From: Meloidogyne chitwoodi
Taxonomy: Eukaryota; Nematoda; Chromadorea; Rhabditida; Meloidogynidae
Assembly (NCBI GenBank): GCA_015183035.1
Contig: JACZZP010000017.1
Coordinates: 124,001-188,000 of the forward strand
Direction: 5' to 3'
Length of the DNA: 64,000 nt
In this document: positions 10,951-23,200 of the stretch, piece by piece
Layout of the letters: each line of letters starts with the position of its first letter
Position numbering within the stretch: position 1 is the first letter of the stretch
Notes under the pieces: generated by a model
Seen by the model: only the letters and a program-made list of their open reading frames with translations
Told to the model about the DNA's origin: nothing
Database searches by the model: none
Made by a program: the position numbers and the translations under genes

Positions 10951-13900
10951 ATGGCCAAAAAATGGTTTTCAAGAGCAAAACAAAGTCATGAATTGGTACC
11001 AAGCAGTGAAGAACCACAACAACAACAAAGTCTTCGACCTATTGAAAATAAAAGAACCGGTCCTACAGACATGGGTAAAAATCTTTAAAAAAATATTCAC
11101 CACAAATTTTTTTAAAGCACTCCAAAAAGGTGATGTGAATGGTGACGACACTTTGTTGCATGAACAACCCCCAGCTAATCAAAAGGGAAAGCGCAAAGTT
11201 TCTATATTGGGACATGAACTGCTTGATAGAGGGCAATGGAGTGGTAAAATTATGAAAAGAAATTGTTAAAATAAATCTATTTCTAGGTCAATTTGACTTT
11301 TTAATGAGCATGATTGCATATGCCGTTGGATTAGGTGATTTTTAAGAAATACAAATAAAATTAATTTTTCTAGGTAATGTCTGGCGATTCCCCTATTTAT
11401 GCTTTAAAAATGGTGGAGGTTCATTTCTTGTTGTTTATGCCTTATTTTTCGCCTTTGGCGCCGTACCCATTTTTATAATGGAAGTGACAGTCGGCCAATA
11501 TTTGCAAAGAGGTGAATAATTTAAAATAAATTTTACTTTATAATTTCTAGGTGCTATGGAAATGTGGAAGATGTGTCCGTTATTTAAAGGTAAAATTATG
11601 TTAATCAGAATTTCCGGAAAAATTATATAATCAGAAGTTCCGGAAAATAGAAAATATCTGTAAAACAATGTAAACATTTTTACCGGAAAACATACCGTTT
11701 AATTGTTTTTTAAATTTACCATAATTATTTATAGGTGTTGGCATAGGCAACGTCGTTATTGCCTTCATGTGTTAGCTTTTAAAAAGTTTAATAATTAAAT
11801 ATACAATTTTAGGCATTGCTTATTTTTGTGTTATTGTTTCTTGGGCAGTTTTCTACATGATTAGCTCCTTTAATTCAACATTCCCTTGTATTTAAATTAA
11901 TTTTTTAATAGTTTTAAAATAAATATATTCAAAGGGGAAACATGTAACAATTATTGGAACAATGGCCAATGCGTAACTGGGAACGAATCTCCTTTAGAAA
12001 TTATGCGTATTACTTCGAATCTCACTCGCTATGGTCTAAGCATTGAATCCTCAGTTGAGCAGTTTTGGGAGTGAATTTAGAAAATAATTTTTTATAATTA
12101 AAAAATTTGTTAAGACGCCGAGTTCTCAAACTAACACCTACAATTTCTGATATTGGTGGTATTCAATGGGAATTGCTTGGATTAATGTTTCTTTCATGGG
12201 TTATTGTTTATTTTGCTTTATGGAAAGGAATAACTCAAGCCAGAAAGGTTTAATTTATTTTTGTATTTCCAAGTTTATTTTTGTATTTCTAAGTTTATTT
12301 TTGTATTTTGTTTATTTTTGTATTTCCAAGTTTATTTTTGTATTTATAAGTTTATTTTTGTATTTTGTTTTCTATTTTCCTTTATGATATTTATTTTTTT
12401 TAAGTTTGTTTATTTTTGTGCGATATTTCCCTATTTTCTTATTGTTGTATTACTCATAAGAGGATTAACACTTCCTGGTGCAATGACAGGGATTTCATTT
12501 TATTTAACACCAAATATTACAAAGTTAACGGAAACTACAGGTTAAGTCCTTTAACCATAATTTTTTTTTAAAATATAAAATTTTAGTTTGGAAAGATGCG
12601 GGCACTCAAGTTTTTTATAGTTATGGAGTTGGTTTTGGAACTCTTATTGCACTCGGATCACACAATAAATTTAACCATAATTGCTATCGGTATGTAAAAT
12701 TTAAATTTTATTTGAAATTATTTTATTTAAGTGATGCAATTATTATGTGTTTTATTAATGGAATGACTTCAATTCTTGCTGGATTTGCCATTTTTTCTAT
12801 TCTCGGCTATATGTCTTTTGTGGCTGCTAAACCTATAGCTGAAATTGTTAAACCTGGTAGCTTTAATAAATAAATATTTTTTTAATTTTCAAGTTTATTT
12901 TTATTTTCTTATATTTTAGGTGTTGGTCTAGCCTTTCTAGCCTACCCAGAAGTTGCTAGTAATTTACCATTGAAACAATTGTGGGCATTTCTTTTTTTTC
13001 TAATGATAACCATTCTTGGTCTTGATAGTCAAGTAATTTTAATTTTAAATTAATTACCTATCTTTTTTTAAGGTATGTATGCTTGAGGGTTTATTCACTG
13101 CATTGGAAGATACGTTCCCCACTCTTTTACGAAAATACAAAAAAGTTTAATTAAAAACCAATTTAATAATAATAAAATTATTTTATTTTGTAGATTTCGC
13201 TTTTATTAACTTGCATTTTCTTTTTTATCATTGGAATTCCTATGGTTACTTATGCTGGTGCTCACTGGCTTACATTGGTTGATGCTTATGGTGCTTCAGG
13301 CATTGCTCTTCTTTTTGTAGTTTTCTTTGAAGTTGTTGGTCTTGCATGGGGATTTGGTAATTAAATTCCCTTTTTATTAAAATGTTTGAATAATTTGTAG
13401 GAACATATCGAGTTCGGAAAGCCTTAAAAGAGATGGTCGGGTTTTATCCACTACCCTGTTTCAATATTCTTTGGAAATACACTGCTCCGCTTAGTGCTTT
13501 AGTATTTAAATTTCTTCTTTAAATTAACAAAGATTATCTTATATAACAGATTCTTTTTATTTGTTGCCTTGTTATGTACGAACCATTGCGTTACCCTACG
13601 GGAAAAAATTATCCTTATTGGGCAGAAGCTTTTGGCTTTACTCTTTCTGCGTGTTCTATGATTGTAATTCCTGGGTTTGTTAGTTTTTTAGTTAATAATT
13701 ATTTTTATGAATTAAAAGTTGAAACAAAAATATTTTTTTCTTTTTTAGATATGCGCTTTATTATATTTTCCATAGAGGTGATAATCTAACTCCTATGGAG
13801 GTATTTTTATAAAAAAAATATTTAAATTTCTCTTACCTAATTATTTTTTAGAGGTTTCGCCGTGGAATTCATCCACCTAGTGAATTTGAAAGTAATCCCC

Positions 13901-13980
13901 GTAGAGATTATCATGACGAGGAACTTGAGTTTATAGATAAGCCTAGAACTCCAAAGGGTGTGTCTAGTGTTGGTGTTTAG
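10951..13980 (+). CDS. SLC6-family sodium:neurotransmitter symporter (SNF-type)
   Basis: About 640 residues in many short exons; stop TAG at 13978-13980. The cytoplasmic N-terminus is Gln-rich and leads to [13 protein letters not shown] and TM1 with the signature NVWRFPYLC. Further signatures in order are GGGSFLVVY, the extracellular loop with a [10 protein letters not shown] pair, EQFWERRVL, WEL before TM4, [12 protein letters not shown]6 [15 protein letters not shown]8 LGLDSQ, and the last helices. These are the sodium/chloride-site regions of the LeuT fold. The C-terminus is acidic and ends SSVGV. The family member is unclear; it resembles the GABA/betaine branch (C. elegans SNF-3/SNF-11) more than the monoamine branch, but this needs a tree. 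Expected in the plasma membrane of neurons or epithelia. No missing core motif was seen. Confidence 0.85.
12250..12370. repeat. Intronic tandem repeat of AAGTTTATTTTTGTATTT
   Basis: Five to six imperfect copies of a ~20-bp unit (AAGTTTATTTTTGTATTTCC) fill the intron after the exon encoding TM4/5 of the symporter. They create a spurious Phe/Tyr-rich open frame. Confidence 0.85.
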
Positions 13981-15273
13981 TGTGATTACAATTCTAAATA
14001 GCTTTCCTCAATTTTTGTATTAAATTTGTAGATATTTAAGTTTGCAAACTTAAGTTTTTACAAATAATATCATTAAAAACAATTGTTTCCGGAAAAACCA
14101 GAATTATTAAATATTTACTTTCAGAAAAATAAACCTTTTGTGCCTTTTCCGGAAAAACCAGAATTTTAAACTTTATTCAACAAAACTGAGGAAAGCTTCA
14201 ATAACATTTTTTAATGCCGAAACTGATCTTTTTTCGTCAAAATGCCTCTAAATAATCTATTAACATTATCAATTTTTTCATTTATATATTCACTTAATAA
14301 TCCTTGAAAATAACATAATTTTTATATTTTAATAATTAATAATATTTGGTTTATTTTATAAATTTTTGCTTAATTATTAGGGATAATTAATCTACTCTAA
14401 CTAATTTTTTGTTACAAAAATTTTAATAAAAATTTTTTTTACAATTAATAAATTGCAAAATATTTTATTAAGATATTTGTTTTCATCAGTTGATGATTTA
14501 TGTTATTATTATGGGAAAATAAATGTTTTTATTTCCGTTTTGCGCAACATTAAAAATATAGGTATGTCTAAAAAATATATTTTAAAACTTCTTTCTTATT
14601 TTATGTTTAATCTGTTTAAAATGCCATTGTCATGTCACAGTCACAATGGTTTTTTGCCCTTTAGAAATTTATTCTTAAAAAGGGTCTTTTTATAAAAATT
14701 GAAGATCACTTTAAAAAATTCTTTTAAATTTTATTAAGTCTAGTCTAGCCTTTCACATATTTACACGTTGTATTTAATTATTTAGACTTTTGCCTTCTCG
14801 TTTCGGCACAGCTTTGACATTTTTTTCGTTGATTTTAACTTAAAAGGAAACATTTTAAAATAAATAAAGTAATATGCACTATTTTATCCATTTTGCCTTA
14901 TTTATTTTTTCCCATCGGCAAATCTTTGTGACATGTTGCGATTTAATTTCTTATAAATTACCAGGCACGTCTACAACTTCGCAATAACTTATCCTGACAC
15001 TTGAACTTTTTAAACTACTTTATAAGAATGTTTTAAAAAATAAAACCCATAATTATTTATGTTTAATTTATTAAATTCAGACAGAATTAATTGGTTCTTT
15101 CCGGAAAAACATCAAACATTTAACTTATTTACGGAAAAACCAGAATTAATTGAAGTTATTTCCAGAATAAAATCATATATACATAGATTAGAATGAAGTT
15201 AAGTTATCCTTTTCCGGAAAAATTATAAAAGTTTTGTTTTTAAAAATGTTTACTTTTGTTAGATTAATTAAAA
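13981..15273. other. Intergenic AT-rich region
   Basis: No supported gene. It contains four TTCCGGAAAAACCAGAATT-like repeats (about 14089, 14146, 15100, 15213). The rest is low-complexity A/T. Confidence 0.55.
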
Positions 15274-16077
15274 ATGTTGAAAATTTTATTACTTTGTTTA
15301 TTTTTTACATCTTTCAACTTATTATGTTTTGCAGTTCTAAATAGTATGTTTAAATGCTTCTTTTATTTTTTAGTTTATAAATAACATTTTTTAGAAGAAT
15401 TAATTAATGGCGAACTTGAAACTTTGATAAAGAATATTTCAAAAAATCCTTCTTTACTTTTTGAATTAGAAGAAGGAAAATTAGGTATTATTACCAATAG
15501 AGGAGAGTCTTCTTCAAATTTAAATAAAGTTTCTGAAAAAGAAATTGAACAAATTATTATAAGTTTGTAAATTAATAATTTGATATTTACATATATTTTT
15601 TCCAATTTTTATTATTTTAATAATATTGTAATTTCCTAATTTAAGGATTAATTATTAATAAACTTCCAAATGAAATAGTAAATGTTGATGAGTTGAGAAG
15701 TTATGTTTTAGAGGTGTTTCAACATCCTAATAGTCAATATATAGTAAAATGGTTAAAAGATTATTGGAATAATCATTACAATAAAAATAAACAAGGAAAG
15801 CATCCAAGCGAAAATATTAGAGAAGGAAATTTTAAATTAATTCCTGATCATTTTAATGTCCCTCATAAAGGTAAACTTTTAATTATATAAATAATTAATT
15901 TTAGGAATTAATAAAGAAGTCCATCATGATTCTAATTCTTCAAAAACTGTTAAACATAAAATAATAAAGCAAGAGGAAGATGATGAAGAAGAATGGGAAC
16001 ATGTTGATAAAGAAGATTTAAATGAAAAAAATTGGATTGAACCACCTGAAGATTTTTTTAAAAGAACAAAATCTTAA
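15274..16077 (+). CDS. Small secreted acidic protein, function unknown
   Basis: An ATG at 15274, 12 nt behind a TTGTTAG acceptor, opens a clean signal peptide (KILLLCLFFTSFNLLCFA). Four exons give about 215 residues: a Glu/Lys-rich helical region (LINGELETLI to KEIEQIII), a middle exon (15648-15870) with VLEVFQHPNSQYIVKWLKDY and HYNKNKQGKHP, and an acidic C-terminal exon from 15905 (EEDDEEEWEHVDKEDL) ending RTKS. No Cys pattern, membrane segment or ER-retention signal is seen. I do not recognise a domain. A secreted or luminal protein is inferred; an effector role cannot be argued from sequence alone. Confidence 0.55.
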
Positions 16078-16408
16078 ATATTTGTTTAGTTTTGTCCGAA
16101 ATTGAAATTTATTTGAGAAAACATGAAAACATTTCCGTATCTGTTCAACATTCCTCTTATTATTCCGCTTCTTTATAATTTTAAAATTTTACATTCTTAC
16201 AATTTAATTGTAAACTTTTAGAAATTTTCTAGATTTTATTCTATTTATTTGCTTTCTAATGTCTTTTTAATTAAAAAATAGAAAAATTTTTTTTTATATT
16301 TTATGTGAAACTAAGCAAAACAAAGTTGATAGACTAATTTTAATTTATTCTGATTTTCAAGTTGTTGAGGTTATTAAAAAAAATTTTTGAAATTTTCTAG
16401 TCAATGTT

Positions 16409-18799
16409 TTATTTAACAAAAACTAAAAATGCAAATAATAAATAAAATGCATAATTAAATGTTGTTGAAAAAACAGAAGCCACACCATTCCCGCTTGTTT
16501 TTGTTATTGTATCATTGCTGCAAATTTTTTGTCGGTTTAAAGATGATGAACGAAATTGAACACGGCGACCATTCTGATATTATTTTAATCAAGTTTAAAT
16601 TCAGAATTTAAGTTACTTTAAACTTAAAATTAAAAAATAAACTCACTAATGGTTGGATTGGACGAACATTTATGTTCAGACGTTTTCCAAATATTGGACC
16701 GTGAATGGCACGTAATATTTCCAACTTAAATAAATTAATAAAACAAATTTTTTTGGATGGAACTGTCAGGAAAACATTTAAATAATTATGATGTTTTTCC
16801 GGAAAGAAACATCAATTCTGGTTTTTCCGGAAAATATTTTAATAATTATGATGTTTTTCCGGAAAGAAACATCAATTCTGATTTTTCCGGAAAATATTTA
16901 ATTATGATTTTTTCCGGAAAGAAACATCAATTCTGATTTTTCCGGAAAATATTTAATAATTAAGATGTTTTTCCGGAAAGAAACATCAATTCTGATTTTT
17001 CCGGAAAATATTTAATTATGATTTTTTCCGGAAAGAAACATCAATTCTGATTTTTCCGGAAAATATTTAATAATTAAGATGTTTTTCCGGAAAGAAACAT
17101 CAATTCTGATTTTTCCGGAAAATATTTAATTATGATTTTTTCCGGAAAGAAAGATCAATTCTGATTTTCTGCGGGATTGTACACCAATTTTTCACCTGTT
17201 GTATGAGTAAAGGTATAGGCTCAGCCATTAAAGTCCAAATAACAGATTCATCACATCCAGGTGTGGTAAGTGACCCTTGGTAACGGTAAAAGTTGTCCAA
17301 AATTGGAGGTAAGTGAACGCCCGCAGTGTAATTAAAAATTAGAGTTGCTGAGTCTGTGGAGGTATTTACTTTTATTTTTTAAATTATTTAAAACCTTGTT
17401 CAACTACTTTTTTCAATGCAGTCTCTAAATTTGCCATTGAACTTCCATCGTTTCCAATATACATAAATATTCCGACAACGGCAAGTCCATCAGGTTGTTC
17501 CAAAGCTTCGGAGAGTTTATACTCTTCCTTTACATGTACCAAATGAACCTTTTTTTAATTTAAATTTTTAAATTTAAAAAATATTAAAAAACTTCAACAG
17601 GATAATGAAGAGTATTAATTGAATGTTCACTCCCATATAAATGATTAGCTGACCAATGAAAGTGGAATTGTAGAAGAAGATATTTTCCAATTAATCCTCC
17701 CCCGTAAATATAAGGTCTTTGTTTAGGTTCCCATTTTTCAAATCCACTGATTCCAACTTTAAATTATTTTTTTGTTAATTTTTTTTAATTTTGTTTTACC
17801 TCCATGCCCATTATTTTTAATTTCTACAACACCAAATTGATCATAATTAACAAAATGTAATTGATTTATATAAGAAAACTCTAAATTTGAAGTTCTAATA
17901 TCAATGGGGGATTGACGTGTTCCATGCCTACAATGCTTCCCCCAAGTAGTTGGGCCATTATGGTCTTCATAGCCCCATGAATGGGTGGTTGTTGAATCAG
18001 AAGATGATGATGATGAATGTTGATGGGCTAGAAATTTAAAAGTTTTTTTTTAATAAAATTTAGGGGAAATTCAACTTGTTTTAGAGTTAAAAATGCTTAA
18101 GAGAGGAGTTAAATATTTTTAAAAGGAAAACTAATAAGTTGCATCAGTGGCTCAGTCGGTAGAGCTTTCGACTATGTGTGTTAGGTTGTGGGTTCGATCC
18201 CTTTTGATAGTTTTTGCTTTTTAACTTGTTTCTTTTTCAAAATTTAAATTAAATTTTATTTAATAAAGTATTTGGATGCCCTAATTTATTTTTTTACTAG
18301 CTAAATCCAGTTATTTCGGTAAAAATTAAGGGGAATATTTATTTTTAAAAAATAAAATAATTAACAAGCTTTGTGTGAATTATGATGATGATTGTGATGT
18401 TGATGAGATGTTTTTTGATTTATTTGGGATTGCTAAAAATATAATATTATTTTATTTTTTATAATTTATTTTTATTGATAATTTTAGAAAAAATTTTTTT
18501 AAGAGAATGGGAGGATTATTTTTGCATAGCAAGTGAGTTTAATTGTTTTTATATAAATTGTTCTTTGATTTTAAATTGATAAGTTGATAATTTTTAATTT
18601 TTTAGAAAAATCAATTTTTATAATTATTTATTAAATTTGGAAAAAAAAATAATATTTTTTTTAATTTTTTAAAATTAATTTTTACCTCTTGTGTAAAGGG
18701 GAAATTTCCAACAATTAAATTATCTTTTAAATTAGAATTGCTTAAAATAAAGTTGATATTTACAAATAAAAGAATAGGGAAGAAAATATTATAACACAT
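16409..18799 (-). CDS. Secreted alpha-carbonic anhydrase with His-rich N-terminus
   Basis: Alpha-class carbonic anhydrase, which hydrates CO2 to bicarbonate with a zinc ion. The start at 18799 opens a signal peptide ([18 protein letters not shown]). Then comes a His/Ser-rich segment (about residues 45-70, [15 protein letters not shown]). The catalytic domain shows [17 protein letters not shown], the first two zinc ligands in LLQFHFHW, the third in VEVHLVHV, SLTTPGC with the conserved Thr, and RPIQPLNGR near the end. All key residues are present, so it should be active. The C-terminus is hydrophobic ([13 protein letters not shown]), suggesting a GPI signal. About 340 residues. Introns hold a tRNA-like element (18141-18211) and a TTCCGG satellite (16781-17166). 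Confidence 0.9.
16781..17166. repeat. TTCCGG satellite inside a carbonic anhydrase intron
   Basis: Seven head-to-tail copies of a 55-60-bp unit, each with two TTTTTCCGGAAA cores separated by GAAACATCAATTCTGATT. From the third copy on, units alternate between a short form (AATTATGATTTTTTCC, ~55 bp) and a long form (AATAATTAAGATGTTTTTCC, ~59 bp), giving a ~114-bp dimer period. It lies between the exon ending IPLLIQQ and the exon starting LEILRAIHG. Confidence 0.95.
18141..18211 (+). pseudogene. tRNA-like element (degenerate)
   Basis: A clear A box (TGGCTCAGTCGGTAGAGC) and B box (GGGTTCGATCCC) at normal tRNA distance, followed by a T run. The anticodon stem does not pair and the acceptor stem pairs only in part, so it is not a functional tRNA. 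It lies antisense in the second intron of the carbonic anhydrase gene. Confidence 0.6.
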
Positions 18800-20220
18800 T
18801 TTATTAATTTTTAACCGGGATTATTTTTTTAAATTATTTTATCTAAAAAGAATAAAAATTAATAAAATTGATAAAAATTAATTAATTAAAAATTATTTAA
18901 TTTTTTAATAAAATTTAAAAAAGTGAAGATACAGAAAATTAAAAACACACATTTTTTAAATAAATGAAAAGAGATTAGTTTGGGGAAAATTATTTTATTT
19001 TTTATTTTTTTTTGCCTTGTCAATCACAGGCTTAGAGAAGAGAGTAAAGTGCCCCTTATTTATTTCTTTTTTTTTTGAAGAAAAAATAAGAGATTTAAAA
19101 AAAAACATTTTTAAAGTCAATTATCCCTAATTTTAAGTTTGGGATTTAAGGAAAATAATTTTTTATATTTTTTTAAAAGTTTCTTCTTTTTTTATCTTTT
19201 TCCCTTGTCTTTCCCAAAAGAAAATTCATTTATTTTTTTAAGTGTTAAACCGGAAAAAGAAAAAAAACATTTTAAGTGAAAGAAAATTAAAGAGTTTGAA
19301 ACTGAGAAAAATTAAAGAGAGAAAAAATATTATTTTTTTCTTAAGTGCTTTTTTAATAATTCTTTAATTAGGAGAGAATAAATTAAAAAAGGGGGTACTA
19401 AACATTATATTTTTAATTTATTTTTTTTGAAAAGTCAAAACTAATCCTAAGGTTTAAGTTTTGAAATATCTTTAAATTATTTAAATTAATTTAATCAAAA
19501 AATTCAATTTTTAGCAATTGAACATCTGTATCATTCCGAAGCGCATATCTCTAAGTCAATTAGAGTTATCTAGTTATTTAATATCTCATTCGATTCAGCT
19601 TTTCAGGCTCTTTCGAATGATACTATATTTGACCAAAAATGTTTATTTTAAAAAATGTTCTCTTTGATAAAAGTTTTGTGCTCTACGCATTACTCCCTTT
19701 CCTCTATGATTTTCAGAAGGCTTTATCTCATCTTTTATAAAATAGATCCTTATCATTCATAGCTCACTCGATTCAACTTTTCATCCTCTTTCGAATGATA
19801 CCAAATTCAGTAAATTTCCAACGATGAAAATTTTTTTATAAAATTTCAAAATATTCCTTCCCCCAAAATTTTTTCAAAAAATTATATCTCTCTTAGCCTC
19901 CTTTTTTAGAAGGTCTAACATAGCTCATTCGATTCAGTTTTTCAAGCTCTAAAAATGATACAAATTACAGCGAATATGATTCGGAGAAAATTTTTTTATC
20001 GAGCTTTAAAACATTACCTTACCCAAAATTTTCTAAAACTAGCCCATACATTTTTGAATTTTATAATTCATTCGATTCAGCTTTTTAAGCTCTTTCGAAT
20101 GATATGTTTTATCCAAAACTGTTCAATAGAAAAAAATTCAAAAAATCCAAAATTTTAAGCAAAATTAATTAAATTGAAAGCACAAAAAGAGATCAAAATT
20201 AAATATAATTATATTTGCTC
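18800..20220. other. Intergenic region, second half made of tandem repeats
   Basis: Between the starts and stops of two minus-strand genes. 18800-19500 is low-complexity A/T without coding signal. 19570-20110 is a repeat field, listed separately. Confidence 0.6.
19570..20110. repeat. Degenerate ~150-bp tandem repeat with CATTCGATTCAGCTTTT core
   Basis: Four copies at about 19585, 19765, 19922 and 20062. Each has a core CATTCGATTCAGCTTTTCA, then GCTCTTTCGAATGATA, so the core is flanked by an inverted CATTCGA/TCGAATG pair (the third copy has lost the second arm). The copies are followed by similar Lys-frame A/T stretches and a CCTT-CCCAAAATTTTCT segment. Confidence 0.8.
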
Positions 20221-23200
20221 TCATTTCTCTTGTCCCTCAATTGAATACAAAAGTAATTTCCAAAGTGGTTCATAATCACCAGCAGCTTCTCCAACCTCTG
20301 AAAAGGAATTTCCAAATAATCTGAAAAAAAATTAAAATTTTAATTAAAAAAAACTCACAAATTTTTTAATTCTCCAATTTTTCGTTGTTTTAAAAGAAAA
20401 GTTTTTATTTTTCCAACTATTGGTGAAACAAATTTATTTAAGTCAAAATAACTCTAAAAAAATATAAAAAAAATTAAAAAAAAATTTTTTTTAAACCATT
20501 TCATTGCAAGCATATAAACAAAATTTATTTGCAATTTCTTCTATTAATTCTTTAAGTGTTGATTCCTCTAAATCGAATTTTGTATTGTCCATAAATGAGT
20601 GAATAAATTCTCTTTGAACTTCGACCAATTCGTCCAAATTGTTAACCTTTTATTTAATTAATTTATTTTTTGTTATTTAATAACAATTATTTAACAAATC
20701 ATAACAATAACTTTTGTGGCTCAGTTGGTAAGTGTTTAGGTTTTCCACTAAAATGTAGTGGGTTCGAATCCAACTGACGTAAATTTATTTTATTTTTCAC
20801 AAAAAAATCATTTTTCAAAGATTTAAAGACTCAAAAACTTAAAAAAACCTTGTCAATTTTTTTAGTAAATATTTGATAATGTTTAGCTACAGTTCCAGAA
20901 AGAAATTCTTGATAGACATTTATAAGTCTGTTAAATAAATAAATTGTGGCACATTCCTGAGTTGCCCATGGATTATTATCCAGTCCAGTACGCAAAAAGA
21001 ATTTCCTAAAAAAATTTAAAAAAAAATTAAATGTCAAAATGTCAAAAAATGTCACAAACATTGTAATTAAATATCTTGCTCTATTAATAACAAATAAAAA
21101 AAAGAAAATTCTTCTATAAGGCTCCAAAATCTTTGCTGGAAAAGCCAATCTCAATACTCGATTATTTTCAGCAATATTAAGTTCCAACGGAGAAATTAAA
21201 CGTTGTTGTCGAAGAGTTAGTCCATTTTTGTTTGTCAAAAGTTTTGAAACATTAAGTCTAAATTTATTTTTATTCATTTGGTAATATTTCATTTGGGTCA
21301 ATTTTAATTCGGTCAAAAAATTTTTTTGAACAAATTGAAAATTGACCCATTTGAGAATTGACCCAAATGGTTAATTAATATATTACTCAAAATATTGATA
21401 ATGTGGAGTAACGTCAAGTTGAGAAAGTCGAAATGCTTGAAAAAGAAGGTTATTTAATTTATTTGAAGAAGATAATTGATCAAGATCCATATTGCAAAAA
21501 TTATTTTTTTCAAATAATTCGGCCAATTCGTATATCCAATTTGTGTTTAATCCAGTAAAAAAATAGGGAAGTCTTCTAAAAATAATTTTTTTTTAAATTA
21601 AACTCATAAAATTAAATAAGTGGACATTAGAGTCTGAGAAAAAAATTTAACATATTGAGGCTCAAAAAAATTAAAAAATAACAAACTTTGCAAAATTAAT
21701 AATATCATATTTTTGTTTAAAATGTTCAAGAGTATTTGTAGAGCATTGATTAAATAATTCAATAATTCTATTGCAAAAGTTTCCAAGTGAAAGATTTTTG
21801 AAAATCGATGCGTCCAAAGTATAATGAATTGAAAGAAGATTTAAACCTTTTTTAAGTAAATAAATTAAAAAAAATTTTTTAATTTATTTACCAGCATTTT
21901 GTTGTCTCATTGTATACAAATATTTTCCAAATTTATAAATTTCATTTTTTATAGGTAAAAAGTCAATAGGTATTAATTGTGGAATAATAATAAAATTGTG
22001 ATCAAAACTAAAAAGAATAAAGCAAATTATAATGAAAATAAAATATTAATGTTCGTGGCGAAGTTGGTAAGTCGTTAGGTTTACCCTTCCGAGGGGCAAA
22101 GGTTCGAATCCCAGTGTGGGAAGACTATTTTTATTATTAAAATAAATTTGTTTTTTAATAGTTTAAGACAATTAGACTTAAAAAAATATTGTTAAATATT
22201 TTCTAAACATTATAAAATCAAAAATAAAAAAAACTAACTCTGTCCAGTCCACTTTTCCATCAATTGGTGCCTCAAAATCTTGCCGTAAAACAACATTTTG
22301 TTTACGTAAATCCCAAATAAAAAATTCATGTGCAACATCATAAGCCAAAGTACATTGAGATACCCATTCAACAATTATTTGATAATATCTTTCTATTAAT
22401 AAAGAAATTATATCATCCAAAAGAGAAGTTAAAAATCGATTTTCATGTAATCCTTTTTGCTCAAATAAAAAATTAATTAATTCTCCTCCAACTATATCTT
22501 CCTTTAAAAAATAAATTAATCTTTATTAATGTTTAAATACACATTTTTTATTGAAAAAACAAAAAAAAAATTGGAAAGAAATTTTGGAACAAATCTCCCA
22601 AAAATAAATTTAAAAAATATTATAAAATTAAAAAAAAACCTTTTCAATCCGATTTGCAACTTTCCAAGCAGGTTTTATCAGTTTAGAATATAAATCAGTA
22701 CAACTTCTTTGTAATACAAGCAAATTCTTTCCTTCCATATTATACAAATCGTCCAAAGGTTCAAAAACATGCTTACGTAAAAATCGAACGATTAAAGAGC
22801 AGAAAGTATTAACCATATATCCACGAGTTTTGTCATTGCGAAGACCTTACAATTTGCAAATATATTTTTTTTTAGTTTGAAAAAATAAATTTTTTATAAA
22901 GAAAATTAATTTAATAAAGAAAAAATATTTTTCTAACAGTGGGATCCAACCATCAACCCTCATAGGGTAAAACCAAAAGCTTATCCACAACACCAAAGAA
23001 ACACATAATAAAAATCAGCTTTAAATGAGGTTAAAAATTATAAATCGTTAGGGTTCTTTGTAGTAATAACATTGCCCAAAAAAACCTATTTTTAAATTTT
23101 AAAAAAATAAAAAAAATACGTGATATAATCAATTGTAATTCAAATAAAGTAGCCGCCATCCGAAAGCAATTTTCTAACCAGCGACTCAGATCAGAATTTT

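Noticed and set aside
12166..12545. Phe/Tyr-rich membrane-like open frames
   Set aside because: They run from a true symporter exon into an intronic tandem repeat; only the exon ends are coding.
16781..17166. CRISPR-like regular repeats
   Set aside because: No unique spacers: the whole unit repeats, and the context is an intron of a eukaryotic gene. It is a satellite.
18611..18684. Continuation of the carbonic anhydrase first exon as a longer secreted peptide
   Set aside because: A good donor (GAG|GTAAAAATT) at 18685 and an in-phase next exon show that the rest is intron.
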